Both the position numbers and the translations under genes were made by a program. Under the pieces are notes generated by a model. The model saw only the letters and a list, made by a program, of their open reading frames with translations, was not told the DNA's origin and searched no databases. Shown here in pieces: positions 1 through 8,718 of a DNA stretch of 64,000 nt. The DNA is from Citrobacter enshiensis (lineage in GTDB: Bacteria; Pseudomonadota; Gammaproteobacteria; Enterobacterales; Enterobacteriaceae), in contig NZ_CP119862.1 of NCBI RefSeq assembly GCF_029338175.1, positions 4,806,839-4,870,838 on the forward strand. Reading direction: 5' to 3'. The first letter of the stretch is position 1, and each line of letters starts with the position of its first letter.

Positions 1-484
1 GTTCAAGCGGCAGCAGTATTTCATGAGAATTGCTGGTGAAGAACACTTTGCTGATGCCTTCCGGCTCCAGTAAGCCGGGTTCAAACAGCGAGTAATTGAA
101 AACCGCCTCTTTGAAAAAACGCATCTCATCCGGACGATGACGATTCATAAACCATTCGTCGTTGCGATAAACGTTGGTGATGATATCGGGGTTCGTGTTC
201 ACCACGCCAAACAGATCGCTGGCAATGTCGCGATCCAGATTATGCGTAAACACCAGATTTCCTTCGGGATCGTGCACACGCGCCCCGTTGGAGGTGATCA
301 TGTAAGACTGAATCCCGAGGTTATCGCGGATTTGCCCTACGTCGACATGGTGACGCCCGGTCGCAAAAACAAAATTGACGCCACGGGCAGTCAACAGTTT
401 CAGTGTCTCTTTAGCGTAAGGGGATAACGTGTGGTCGGGAGAGAGTAGCGTACCATCTAAATCAGACGCAACAACCTGATACAT
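1..484 (-). CDS. yigL: YigL, HAD-family phosphatase (5' part only)
   Basis: Cytosolic HAD-superfamily (Cof-type) phosphatase; the E. coli enzyme hydrolyses pyridoxal phosphate and sugar phosphates. The first 161 codons are present and the C-terminal part lies beyond the window edge. The ATG is at 484-482. The HAD motif I (DLDGT) falls at residues 8-12 with Asp8 and Asp10 as catalytic pair, and motif II lies in an FATGR segment near residue 42. It is 15 bp downstream of pldB on the same strand, so it is read from a pldB-yigL transcript. In Salmonella and E. coli this dicistronic mRNA is stabilised by the small RNA SgrS during sugar-phosphate stress (established knowledge; SgrS is not in this window). 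No frame problem is seen in the visible part. Confidence 0.93.
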   Translation of the reverse strand, partial: MYQVVASDLDGTLLSPDHTLSPYAKETLKLLTARGVNFVFATGRHHVDVGQIRDNLGIQSYMITSNGARVHDPEGNLVFTHNLDRDIASDLFGVVNTNPDIITNVYRNDEWFMNRHRPDEMRFFKEAVFNYSLFEPGLLEPEGISKVFFTSNSHEILLPLE

Positions 485-499
485 AAGAAAATTAAACCT

Positions 500-1516
500 C
501 TATGCAAAGCGATTTTCGCTGGATGAATTATGCCTGTTGAAAAATTCAACAATAGCGTTGAGCGCGACTGAGCGCATTGCGTCCTTTTCAAAAAGGATCT
601 CATGGTACGCGCCTTTGATGACAAGCGGCTGACCTCCTTCTACAGGATGGCCTGCTGCGGCGCGGATTTCACAAAAACGGTCATGCATGCGGTTATCCAC
701 CACACGCTCTTCTTCTGCCTGGATGAGCAGCGTAGGCGTCGCATCATCGCCCGCCCCTGCCAACACCTGTTCGCCAGCCTGAATACCTTCACGTACCCAG
801 TGATATGTAGGCCCACCAACCCGCAGTTGCGGTTCGTCGGCATAAAAACGTAAGTTGCGACGGTAGCGTTGTCGGCTGTGGGTTAGCGCATTCATGCTAA
901 ACGGCAGCGCCCGCCAGCGACCCGTGCCAATCGCGTACCCTTCACGGATACGTTGATGCCCTTCCGCCCAGTCGAGAATATGGCGCACCATAAACGAGGG
1001 CAGACGCATCACAATACCAAACATCGGCGCACAAAGCGCGATGGCATCGCAATGCGCGGGGTGACGTTGCAGAAACAGGGTGGCAATCGCACCGCCCATG
1101 GAATGGGCGAGAATGTAGCGTTTTCGCCACGGCCCCGGTTGAACTTCTTGCCGCCAAAAGTCGGTTAAATCATCGACATAATCATTAAAACTCACCACAT
1201 GCCCACGGTGCGTATCCGACAATAACCGCCCGGATCGCCCTTGCCCACGATGGTCGATAATGAGCACGTCAAAACCCGTCTGAAACAGGTCATACGCCAG
1301 CTCGGCGTACTTGACATAGCTTTCAATGCGGCCAGGACAAATCACGACCACACGATCATTTTTTTCTGCGTGAAAACGGACAAAGCGTACCGGAACACTG
1401 TCCACGCCCGTAAACTCCGCTTCCTCCCGCTGACGCCAGAAATCTGTCAGGGGTCCCATGGAAAAAGCGGCAAACGCGTTTTCTCTTGTTTCCCAGTCTT
1501 TTTGCTGCTGAAACAT
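500..1516 (-). CDS. pldB: Lysophospholipase L2
   Basis: Inner-membrane-associated alpha/beta hydrolase that removes the remaining acyl chain from lysophospholipids. The 338-residue protein has the nucleophile elbow AHSMGG with Ser139, and a conserved RIDHRGQG-type strand near residues 85-93. I chose the ATG at 1516, which gives the same MFQQQ N-terminus as E. coli PldB (340 residues). An in-frame GTG eight codons upstream would add VVNEARYP but has no family support. yigL follows 15 bp downstream. rhtB lies divergently, starting 110 bp upstream. Confidence 0.95.
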   Translation of the reverse strand: MFQQQKDWETRENAFAAFSMGPLTDFWRQREEAEFTGVDSVPVRFVRFHAEKNDRVVVICPGRIESYVKYAELAYDLFQTGFDVLIIDHRGQGRSGRLLSDTHRGHVVSFNDYVDDLTDFWRQEVQPGPWRKRYILAHSMGGAIATLFLQRHPAHCDAIALCAPMFGIVMRLPSFMVRHILDWAEGHQRIREGYAIGTGRWRALPFSMNALTHSRQRYRRNLRFYADEPQLRVGGPTYHWVREGIQAGEQVLAGAGDDATPTLLIQAEEERVVDNRMHDRFCEIRAAAGHPVEGGQPLVIKGAYHEILFEKDAMRSVALNAIVEFFNRHNSSSENRFA

Positions 1517-1626
1517 CGGGTATCGAGCCTCGTTAACCACGTAAAATCGTTTTTTTTGTCATGTCTGACACAACACAGCAACAGTAGCGTATTGTGGCAT
1601 AAAAATAGACAATCCGGGAGTTTCTC

Positions 1627-2247
1627 ATGACCTTTGAATGGTGGTTCGCCTACCTGCTGACATCCATTATTTTGAGTCTTTCTCCAGGCTCCGGCGCCAT
1701 CAATACCATGACCACCTCAATCAACCACGGCTATCGTGGCGCAGCGGCGTCCATTGCGGGTCTGCAAACCGGACTTGGCATTCACATCGTTCTGGTGGGG
1801 ATCGGTCTGGGGACGCTATTTTCACGCTCGGTCATCGCCTTTGAAGTTCTGAAGTGGGCGGGGGCCGCCTATCTGATCTGGCTGGGCATCCAGCAATGGC
1901 GCGCGGCGGGCGCTATCGATCTGAACACGATGGCAAACACACAATCGCGTGGCCGATTGTTCAAACGCGCCGTCTTTGTCAATCTGACCAACCCAAAGAG
2001 CATTGTTTTTCTTGCCGCCCTGTTTCCGCAATTTATCCTGCCGCAGGAACCACAACTGATGCAGTACGTCATCCTCGGCATCACCACCATTGTGGTCGAT
2101 GTTATTGTGATGATCGGTTACGCGACGCTAGCGCAACGCATCGCGGCGTGGATTAAGGGGCCAAAACAAATGAAGGCGCTGAACAAAGTGTTCGGTTCGC
2201 TGTTTATGCTGGTCGGCGCGCTATTGGCCTCAGCAAGACATGCCTGA
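1627..2247 (+). CDS. rhtB: Homoserine/homoserine lactone efflux protein
   Basis: LysE/RhtB-family inner-membrane exporter of 206 residues. The sequence is strongly hydrophobic with about six membrane segments and has the family's N-terminal SPGSGA loop near residues 19-24. E. coli RhtB exports homoserine and its lactone. A GGGAG ribosome site at 1616-1620 supports the ATG at 1627. It converges on its paralogue rhtC, with a short palindromic repeat between the two stop codons. Confidence 0.95.
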   Translation: MTFEWWFAYLLTSIILSLSPGSGAINTMTTSINHGYRGAAASIAGLQTGLGIHIVLVGIGLGTLFSRSVIAFEVLKWAGAAYLIWLGIQQWRAAGAIDLNTMANTQSRGRLFKRAVFVNLTNPKSIVFLAALFPQFILPQEPQLMQYVILGITTIVVDVIVMIGYATLAQRIAAWIKGPKQMKALNKVFGSLFMLVGALLASARHA

Positions 2248-2254
2248 AATGTTG

Positions 2255-2281
2255 CCGGAAAGCGCGAACGCTTATCCGGCT
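2255..2281. repeat. Short REP-like inverted repeat between rhtB and rhtC
   Basis: GCCGGAAAGCG and CGCTTATCCGGC form an imperfect palindrome between the stops of the convergent genes. It resembles half of a repetitive extragenic palindrome and probably serves as a shared 3' end. No clear T-tract is present on either strand. Confidence 0.55.
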
Positions 2282-2287
2282 TACCAC

Positions 2288-2908
2288 TTAGCGCGAAATA
2301 ATCAGATGAATGCCAAAACCTGCGAATAACGCACCAGCAAAACCGTCGATCCATTTCGCCAGGCGCTGATAACCGCGGCGCATTTTCGGCAGGGCAAACA
2401 GACTGGCAACGATGGTAAACCACGCCAGCGTTTCCACGATAATCAGCGCAAAAATACCCCAGCGCGCAGTCGTACCGACATTATCACCGACGAACAGTGA
2501 GAACACCGAGCCGAAGTAAATAATCGCTTTCGGGTTCGCCAGGTTGGTCAGCAAGCCTTTCAGGAAGCTACGCCCGCTTTGCGCCAGTTCTACCTGCGGC
2601 GCGGGTGCTGCCGTTTCCTGTTTTTTCAACGCGCCACGGAGCATTTGATACCCCATCCAGCACAGGTACAGACCGCCGCCTACCATGATAATGGTGTGCA
2701 ACCAGGCCATTTTCTCAATGATCAGATGCAGCCCAAGCAGCGCCACGCTCGCCCAGACCATCACGCCACAGGTAATGCCCAATACACCCATCATCGCTTC
2801 TTTACGTGAACGGCTGACAGCCGTTTGGGAGACAAAGAAAAAGTCTGGTCCAGGACTCATCAGCGCAACAATGTGCACCATGGCCACGGTGAGGAATAGC
2901 ATCAACAT
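2288..2908 (-). CDS. rhtC: Threonine efflux protein
   Basis: Second LysE/RhtB-family exporter, 206 residues, about six hydrophobic segments, with the SPGPDF loop near residues 18-23. E. coli RhtC confers resistance to threonine and homoserine. It points toward rhtB, and the pair probably arose from an old duplication (inference from family membership). recQ lies upstream on the same strand, 64 bp away, as in E. coli. Confidence 0.95.
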   Translation of the reverse strand: MLMLFLTVAMVHIVALMSPGPDFFFVSQTAVSRSRKEAMMGVLGITCGVMVWASVALLGLHLIIEKMAWLHTIIMVGGGLYLCWMGYQMLRGALKKQETAAPAPQVELAQSGRSFLKGLLTNLANPKAIIYFGSVFSLFVGDNVGTTARWGIFALIIVETLAWFTIVASLFALPKMRRGYQRLAKWIDGFAGALFAGFGIHLIISR

Positions 2909-2972
2909 AAAAAATGACTCGCGGGGAAATAGTTCAGTGAGTCACCATCCTGGCACTTTTTTTCCTGGCTGA

Positions 2973-4802
2973 CTACTCTTCGTCGTCGCCATCGACATGC
3001 GCGCGGATCAGCGCCATAAACTCTTTGCCAAAACGCTCCAGTTTCCGCATACCAACACCGTTAACGCTGAGCATTTCACTCGGTGACACCGGCATCTGTT
3101 CCGCCATTTCGATAAGCGTTGCGTCGTTGAAAACCACATAGGGCGGGATATTCTCTTCGTCAGCAATCGCTTTACGCAATTTACGCAATTTGGCGAACAG
3201 CTTACGATCGTAGTTACCGCCGAAGGATTTCTGCATCACGCGCGGCTTCAACGCGACGAGGCGCGGCACGGCAAGCTGAAGAGCCACATCGCCACGCAAT
3301 ACCGGACGCGCCGCTTCAGTTAACTGGAGCGCCGAGTGGTGGGCGATGTTTTGCGTCACCAGCCCAAGATGAATCAGTTGGCGGATGACGCTCACCCAAT
3401 GCTCGTGGCTCTGCTCGCGGCCAATGCCGTAGACCGGCAGTTTGTCATGGGCTAATTCACGAATGCGCTGGTTATTCGCGCCGCGAAGGACCTCCACGAC
3501 ATACCCCATACCAAAGCGCTGGTTAACACGATAGATCGTCGACAGCGCTTTGCGCGCATCCATTAATCCGTCGTACTGTTTTGGCGGGTCGAGACAGATA
3601 TCGCAGTTGCCGCACGCTTCCTGACGCCCTTCGCCAAAATAGTTGAGCAACACCAGACGACGGCAGGTTTGCGCCTCAGCAAACGCCCCCATCGCATTCA
3701 GTTTATGACGTTCAATATCCAGCAATTGTCCGGCAGGCTTTTCTTCAAGACAGCGTCTGAGCCACGCCATATCCGCCGGATCATAAAACAGCATCGCTTC
3801 CGCAGGCAGGCCGTCGCGTCCGGCACGCCCGGTTTCCTGATAGTAGGATTCGATATTACGCGGAATGTCGAAGTGCACCACGAAGCGGACGTTGGGTTTG
3901 TTAATCCCCATACCGAACGCCACGGTCGCCACGACGATTTGCAGATCGTCACGCTGGAATTTTTCCTGCACATCGGCGCGAACGCCGTTTTCCAGCCCCG
4001 CATGATACGCCGCCGCGCTGATCCCGCGACTTTGCAAACGCGCGGCGGTGTCTTCTACCTTCGCCCGGCTATTACAGTAAATAATGCCCGACTTACCGCG
4101 CTGCTCCTGAACGTAACGCATGAGCTGATCGAGCGGCTTAAACTTCTCCATCAACATGTAGCGAATGTTCGGGCGGTCAAAACTGCTGATCTGAATTAAC
4201 GGATCGTTCAGCCCCAGCAGGCGAACAATGTCCAGCCGCGTGGTTTCATCGGCTGTCGCGGTCAACGCGACGAACGGCAGGGCGGGGAAACGCTGGCGAA
4301 GCTGGCCCAGTGTGGCGTATTCCGGGCGGAAATCGTGCCCCCACTGTGAAATACAGTGGGCCTCGTCAACGGCTAATAACACCGGGTTCCAGTGCGCCAG
4401 ATGTTCAAGAAAGTTATCCAGCATCAGGCGTTCAGGGGCGATATACAGCAGACGGATTTGCCCGGTACGGCAACCCGTCATGACCTCAAGCTGTTGTTCA
4501 CGGCTCTGGGTTGAGTTCAGACACGCCGCCGCCACGCCGTTGGCCAGCAGTTGATCAACCTGGTCTTTCATCAGCGAGATGAGCGGCGAAACGACCACGG
4601 TTAACCCGTTCAGAAGCAGCGCCGGGATTTGATAGCACAGGGATTTGCCGCCACCGGTTGGCATCACGACCAGACAGTCGCGACCGGAAAGAACGGTGTC
4701 GATAATCTGTTCCTGACCTGGGCGAAACTGTTGGTAGCCGAAGGTTTCCTGCAAAACCTGTTTAGCTCCCGACTCCAGATTCAACACTTCCGCCTGCGCC
4801 AC
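2973..4802 (-). CDS. recQ: ATP-dependent DNA helicase RecQ
   Basis: 3'-5' SF2 helicase of the RecF recombination pathway, which unwinds and resects stalled forks. The GTG at 4802-4800 gives 609 residues beginning (M)AQAEVLNL, the exact length and start of E. coli RecQ. The open frame continues 21 codons further upstream, but those codons run through the pldA terminator hairpin and are not expected to be coding. Features in order: P-loop MPTGGGKS near residues 47-54, a DEAH box near 146-149, the RecQ-C-terminal zinc site with cysteines in RRLVLLNYFGE...CGNCDIC, and a C-terminal HRDC domain over roughly the last 80 residues. It is 77 bp downstream of pldA. Confidence 0.95.
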   Translation of the reverse strand: MAQAEVLNLESGAKQVLQETFGYQQFRPGQEQIIDTVLSGRDCLVVMPTGGGKSLCYQIPALLLNGLTVVVSPLISLMKDQVDQLLANGVAAACLNSTQSREQQLEVMTGCRTGQIRLLYIAPERLMLDNFLEHLAHWNPVLLAVDEAHCISQWGHDFRPEYATLGQLRQRFPALPFVALTATADETTRLDIVRLLGLNDPLIQISSFDRPNIRYMLMEKFKPLDQLMRYVQEQRGKSGIIYCNSRAKVEDTAARLQSRGISAAAYHAGLENGVRADVQEKFQRDDLQIVVATVAFGMGINKPNVRFVVHFDIPRNIESYYQETGRAGRDGLPAEAMLFYDPADMAWLRRCLEEKPAGQLLDIERHKLNAMGAFAEAQTCRRLVLLNYFGEGRQEACGNCDICLDPPKQYDGLMDARKALSTIYRVNQRFGMGYVVEVLRGANNQRIRELAHDKLPVYGIGREQSHEHWVSVIRQLIHLGLVTQNIAHHSALQLTEAARPVLRGDVALQLAVPRLVALKPRVMQKSFGGNYDRKLFAKLRKLRKAIADEENIPPYVVFNDATLIEMAEQMPVSPSEMLSVNGVGMRKLERFGKEFMALIRAHVDGDDEE

Positions 4803-4823
4803 ATTAACCCCATTCACCAGAAT

Positions 4824-4850
4824 AAAAACAGGCGCTATTTTCAGCGCCTG
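4824..4850 (-). terminator. Rho-independent terminator of pldA
   Basis: CAGGCGCT and AGCGCCTG form an 8-bp perfect stem with a 6-nt loop, followed on the minus strand by TTTTT. It lies 30 bp past the pldA stop and just before the recQ GTG. Confidence 0.85.
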
Positions 4851-4879
4851 AGAGAGAAACTGCAATGTTTAACTGCTTA

Positions 4880-5749
4880 TCAGAAGATATCGTTCAGCAT
4901 CACGCCCACACCGACACGCGTCTGATTAAAGTTATAGTCGATCAGGGATTCGCCATATCCGCTGTAAACCTGGGTATAGAGGCGAACGTGCTTCGTTATC
5001 GGATAGCTGAGCCCAAGTTCTGCGCCGCCGTATCCGGTATTCCAGTTGTACTGCCCTTTTGCACTTAACACCGCGTCACCGAGGTGGTAGCCGATTTTAA
5101 GCTGGTAATAGCCCATGTATTTGGTGATATCGGGGTTATCATCGGTACTGCCCACGACATACCACGGCTTCACTTCCACCAGCCAGTTGCCATTTTCAGC
5201 CATCAGACGGGTATAGAGACGGTTCCAGCTACGCGAGGTCGGATCTGAACGGCCATTAGAATCGTGGTTATACCCCATCTCTACATCGCGCAATGTCCAG
5301 CCCGCAAAGCGATAATCGGTGGCAAATCCCAGGAACAGCTGCGGTTCGTAGTTCGTTTCGCGGAAAGGCGATGACTCTTCGCTATTCGACAGTTGCCACC
5401 AGGATTTCTGGGTGTAGGACGCCCCCAGCACCGAATTCGCCCCCAGGATGCCACGCCAGAGAGGGAAAGCCAGACTCAGCTGAAACTTCACTTCATCTTT
5501 TCGGGCATTATCCGACCAGTTATAGCTACTGATAGCCTCTTTATTCAGGTCACTGGTACTGGTGTAAATCAGATAGTTGGTGTCATAAGGATACAGTGTG
5601 AACGGATTGTCATGTTCTAGCAGCATGTTGGCGATAATACTGCCTCGCACCGCTGGTGCATCATGAATATCTTTCACTGTCGCTTCCTGCGCATACGCGG
5701 CCAACGGCAGCATTGCTGCAGGTAATAACCATCCCAGAATCGCCCGCAT
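4880..5749 (-). CDS. pldA: Outer-membrane phospholipase A (OMPLA)
   Basis: Outer-membrane beta-barrel phospholipase A1/A2 that degrades mislocalised phospholipids and helps maintain outer-membrane asymmetry. It has 289 residues, like E. coli PldA. The signal peptide is about 20 residues, cleaved after AAYA. The catalytic His162, Ser164 and Asn176 (precursor numbering) lie in YNHDSNGRSD and RSWNR. It ends with an aromatic residue, as usual for BamA substrates. It has its own terminator at 4824-4850. yigI is divergent, 162 bp away. Confidence 0.96.
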   Translation of the reverse strand: MRAILGWLLPAAMLPLAAYAQEATVKDIHDAPAVRGSIIANMLLEHDNPFTLYPYDTNYLIYTSTSDLNKEAISSYNWSDNARKDEVKFQLSLAFPLWRGILGANSVLGASYTQKSWWQLSNSEESSPFRETNYEPQLFLGFATDYRFAGWTLRDVEMGYNHDSNGRSDPTSRSWNRLYTRLMAENGNWLVEVKPWYVVGSTDDNPDITKYMGYYQLKIGYHLGDAVLSAKGQYNWNTGYGGAELGLSYPITKHVRLYTQVYSGYGESLIDYNFNQTRVGVGVMLNDIF

Positions 5750-5911
5750 CGGTACTCTTCTCCTGAACTAAATATTGATGATTTGTATAATTATCTACCA
5801 AGCATTCTACATACTTACTCAATTCCTGTTTAGTTATCCTCTCCTAAAGTAGAAAACAACAAACAAGAAGCATAATATCAACATTTCATTAACCACGGAG
5901 TATCCAATCGT

Positions 5912-6379
5912 ATGTCTGCTGTACTTACTGCTGAAGAAGCCCTGAAATTAGTGGGTGAAATGTTTGTCTACCATATGCCGTTTAACCGGGCATTGGGGCT
6001 GGAACTGGAGCGCTATGAAAAGGAGTTTGCCCAATTAGCTTTCAGTAATCAGCCGATGATGGTTGGGAACTGGTCACAGAGCATTTTGCATGGCGGGGTG
6101 ATTGCCTCTGCATTAGATGTTGCTGCCGGGCTGGTTTGCGTGGGGAGTACGCTGACCCGTCACGAAACCATCAGTGAAGATGAACTACGCCAGCGGATGT
6201 CACGCATGGGCACCATCGATCTACGCGTCGATTACTTACGTCCAGGCCGAGGTAATCGTTTTACCGCCACCAGCAGTTTACTCCGGGCGGGCAATAAGGT
6301 CGCCGTGGCACGCGTGGAGTTACATAACGAGGACCATCTTTATATCGCCAGCGCGACCGCCACTTATATGGTGGGGTAA
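5912..6379 (+). CDS. yigI: Acyl-CoA thioesterase YigI
   Basis: Single-domain hotdog-fold thioesterase of 155 residues. The LHGGVIAS helix start (His60, Gly61, Gly62) and Asp69 match the PaaI/YigI family's active-site region. The E. coli protein has been described as acting on medium- to long-chain acyl-CoA (established knowledge). A GGAG sits at 5897-5900 before the ATG. It stands alone between pldA and rarD, 51 bp before rarD on the same strand, so co-transcription is possible. Confidence 0.88.
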   Translation: MSAVLTAEEALKLVGEMFVYHMPFNRALGLELERYEKEFAQLAFSNQPMMVGNWSQSILHGGVIASALDVAAGLVCVGSTLTRHETISEDELRQRMSRMGTIDLRVDYLRPGRGNRFTATSSLLRAGNKVAVARVELHNEDHLYIASATATYMVG

Positions 6380-6430
6380 GTACGTGAAAAAAGGTAAACT
6401 GCCGTTACATTTCTGATATGAGTTTTCCCG

Positions 6431-7327
6431 ATGGATGCTAAGCAAACGCGGCAGGGCGTATTACTCGCTCTTGCTGCTTATTTTATTTGGGGTATCGCAC
6501 CCGCGTACTTCAAGCTGATCTCTTACGTTCCAGCGGACGAAATCCTGACGCACCGCGTAATTTGGTCATTCTTTTTTATGGTGGCGCTGATCAGCGTCAG
6601 TCGTCAGTGGTCGTATTTAAAAACGCTGCTGCAAACGCCGAAGAAAATCTTCCTGTTGGCGTTGTCGGCGGTTCTGATCGGCGGAAACTGGCTGCTCTTT
6701 ATCTGGGCGGTGAATAACCACCACATGCTGGAAGCCAGCCTGGGCTACTTTATCAACCCGCTGGTGAACATCGTGCTGGGGATGATTTTCCTCGGCGAAC
6801 GCTTCCGTCGAATGCAGTGGCTGGCCGTCGCGATGGCGGCCTGCGGCGTGCTGGTGCAACTCTGGACGTTCGGCTCGCTACCGATTATCGCGCTGGGGCT
6901 GGCGTTTAGTTTCGCCTTTTACGGTCTGGTGCGTAAAAAGATTGCGGTGGAAGCGCAAACCGGCATGCTGATTGAAACGCTGTGGCTTTTGCCGGTCGCC
7001 GCGATTTATCTGTTTGGCATTGCCGACAGCGCCACCAGCCATATGGATAAGAACCCCATGTCGCTGAACCTGCTGTTGATCGCCGCAGGGGTTGTCACCA
7101 CGATACCGCTGCTCTGTTTTACCGGCGCAGCAACGCGTCTGCGTCTCTCCACTCTGGGTTTCTTCCAGTATATCGGCCCCACATTGATGTTTATTCTGGC
7201 GGTCATGTTTTACGGCGAAACGCCGGGAGCCGATAAAATGGTGACGTTTGCCTTTATCTGGGCGGCGCTGGCGATTTTCGTGATGGATGCGATTTATACC
7301 CAGCGCAGAACGCACAAAGGGATGTGA
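6431..7327 (+). CDS. rarD: RarD, EamA-family transporter
   Basis: 298-residue polytopic inner-membrane protein of the EamA/DMT superfamily with about ten hydrophobic segments in two repeats. RarD was originally linked to chloramphenicol resistance; the physiological substrate is not firmly known. The N-terminus (MDAKQTRQGVLLAL) and the charged C-terminal tail match E. coli RarD. In K-12, yigG and yigF follow between rarD and corA. Here only a REP cluster occupies the 82-bp gap. Confidence 0.92.
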   Translation: MDAKQTRQGVLLALAAYFIWGIAPAYFKLISYVPADEILTHRVIWSFFFMVALISVSRQWSYLKTLLQTPKKIFLLALSAVLIGGNWLLFIWAVNNHHMLEASLGYFINPLVNIVLGMIFLGERFRRMQWLAVAMAACGVLVQLWTFGSLPIIALGLAFSFAFYGLVRKKIAVEAQTGMLIETLWLLPVAAIYLFGIADSATSHMDKNPMSLNLLLIAAGVVTTIPLLCFTGAATRLRLSTLGFFQYIGPTLMFILAVMFYGETPGADKMVTFAFIWAALAIFVMDAIYTQRRTHKGM

Positions 7328-7331
7328 TTGT

Positions 7332-7401
7332 ACCCGATGGCGCTTCGCTTTAAGGCCTACGCAACCTGTAGGCCCGATAAGGCGTTAGCCGCCATCCGGC
7401 A
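7332..7401. repeat. Paired REP elements (BIME) between rarD and corA
   Basis: 7368-7401 read on the minus strand is a near-perfect REP (GCCGGATGGCGGCTAACGCC then TTATCGGGCCTAC). An inverted, decayed partner starts at 7332 (CCCGATGGCGCTTCGC). The pair fills the gap between the two convergent genes. Confidence 0.85.
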
Positions 7402-7409
7402 GCAAAACG

Positions 7410-8360
7410 TTAAAGCCAGTTCTTGCGCTTAAAGTACAGATACGGCGCCAGTCCGGCGAGAAGCATAAAGATAATCGCCCCAGGATAACCAAAACTCCAC
7501 TTCAGCTCCGGCATAAATTCGAAGTTCATCCCGTAGCTGGAGGCCACCAGCGTCGGCGGCAGGAACACCACGGAAACCACCGAGAAGATCTTGATGATGC
7601 GGTTCTGCTCGATGTTGATAAAGCCCATTGCCGCCTGCATCAGGAAGTTCACTTTCTGGAACAGGGATTCGTTATGCGGCAGCAGGGATTCGATATCGCG
7701 CAGGATCTCACGCGCCTGCTCCAGTTGTCCGCCCGGTAAACGCGCTTTACGTACCAGGAAGTTGAGTGCGCGCTGGGTATCCATCAGACACAGGCGAACC
7801 TTCCAGCCGATATCTTCCAGTTCCGCCAGTGTGGAGAGCGCTTCGTCATATTCATCGCCCTGACGCCCTTCCATAATCACACGGCTGAGTTTTTCCAGGT
7901 CGCTGTAGATGTTTTCAATTTCATCCGCCAGCTGTTCGATTTTGGTTTCAAACAGATCCAACAGCAGCTCATACGCATTGCCGTCCACCATCGCCTGGCT
8001 ACGCGCACGCATACGATAGAGACGAAACGCAGGCAGTTCACGTTCACGCAGGGTGAACAGACGGCCATCACGGATGGTAAATGCCACCGTGGAGTTACCG
8101 GCGTGGTCTTCCGCATCTTCAAAGAAGAAAAAGGAGTGGATGTGCAGACCGTCTTCGTCTTCGAAGAAACGGGCGGATGCTTCGATGTCTTCCAGTTCAG
8201 GGCGTGTTGCCAGGCTCTGACCCAGTTCAGATTGTACGCGCAGGCGCTCGTCGTCGTCCGGTTCGACCAAATCGACCCATACGGCATCAATCAGGGTTTG
8301 TGACTCTTCGACTTCCAGCCGGGTCAGTCGATTTTTTTCCAGTTGAAATGCGCTCAGCAT
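7410..8360 (-). CDS. corA: Magnesium/nickel/cobalt channel CorA
   Basis: Homopentameric inner-membrane Mg2+ channel, 316 residues. The acidic cytoplasmic funnel is followed by two C-terminal membrane helices, and the signature GMN lies at residues 277-279 in SSYGMNFEF. The ATG at 8360 gives the family start MLSAFQLE. The open frame runs 16 codons further upstream without support. It has a long untranslated leader (8361 to about 8640). In Salmonella the corA leader controls Rho-dependent termination through a short ORF, corL (established knowledge). Confidence 0.96.
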   Translation of the reverse strand: MLSAFQLEKNRLTRLEVEESQTLIDAVWVDLVEPDDDERLRVQSELGQSLATRPELEDIEASARFFEDEDGLHIHSFFFFEDAEDHAGNSTVAFTIRDGRLFTLRERELPAFRLYRMRARSQAMVDGNAYELLLDLFETKIEQLADEIENIYSDLEKLSRVIMEGRQGDEYDEALSTLAELEDIGWKVRLCLMDTQRALNFLVRKARLPGGQLEQAREILRDIESLLPHNESLFQKVNFLMQAAMGFINIEQNRIIKIFSVVSVVFLPPTLVASSYGMNFEFMPELKWSFGYPGAIIFMLLAGLAPYLYFKRKNWL

Positions 8361-8424
8361 GACCGGGACTCCCAATGCATAAAAATATCGGACGCTCGGT
8401 GGGCACACAGAAACAAATTGGGTT

Positions 8425-8553
8425 TCAGACCATTAAACAGCCTGACTCAACGCGACGGGAAAAGAGAGAAAGTCGCTGACAACCGCGAAGGCTATCAGCA
8501 AAAAGGGATAGCCTTAGGAGTTGATCCTGGATGACAGGATAATGAGCCAGCAT
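8425..8553 (-). CDS. Candidate 42-codon leader ORF upstream of corA
   Basis: Reading the minus strand from the ATG at 8553 gives 42 codons (start [15 protein letters not shown], stop TGA at 8427-8425), ending 64 bp before the corA ATG. It spans the leader hairpin at 8490-8513. Its position is what would be expected for a corL-type leader peptide, but I cannot confirm identity with Salmonella corL from memory, and the ribosome site is weak. It could be chance. Confidence 0.3.
   Translation of the reverse strand: MLAHYPVIQDQLLRLSLFADSLRGCQRLSLFSRRVESGCLMV
8490..8513 (-). promoter_or_regulatory. Stem-loop in the corA 5' leader
   Basis: GGCTATC and GATAGCC form a perfect 7-bp stem around a 10-nt loop, about 130 nt upstream of the corA start. 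It is a structural element within the long leader. The rest of 8361-8718 shows no other gene. A weaker inverted repeat (TTCCCCCT/AGGGGAAA, 8660-8696) may end uvrD transcription. Confidence 0.5.
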
Positions 8554-8718
8554 CTACTGGGTGTGTCCAAGGCGAATGTCCTCTTAGCGTAATCGTGCGC
8601 GCATGTTACGCCAGCATAAATTTGACGTCAACACGCAACGGAACGCGAAAAAGTAATAATTCCCCCTAATGCTTTAAGGTTAGCAGAGAGGGGAAATATA
8701 ATGATAAATATCGATATG

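Noticed and set aside
4803-4865. N-terminal extension of RecQ by 21 codons
   Set aside because: The codons run through the pldA terminator hairpin and have no counterpart in RecQ. The GTG at 4802 gives the family length.
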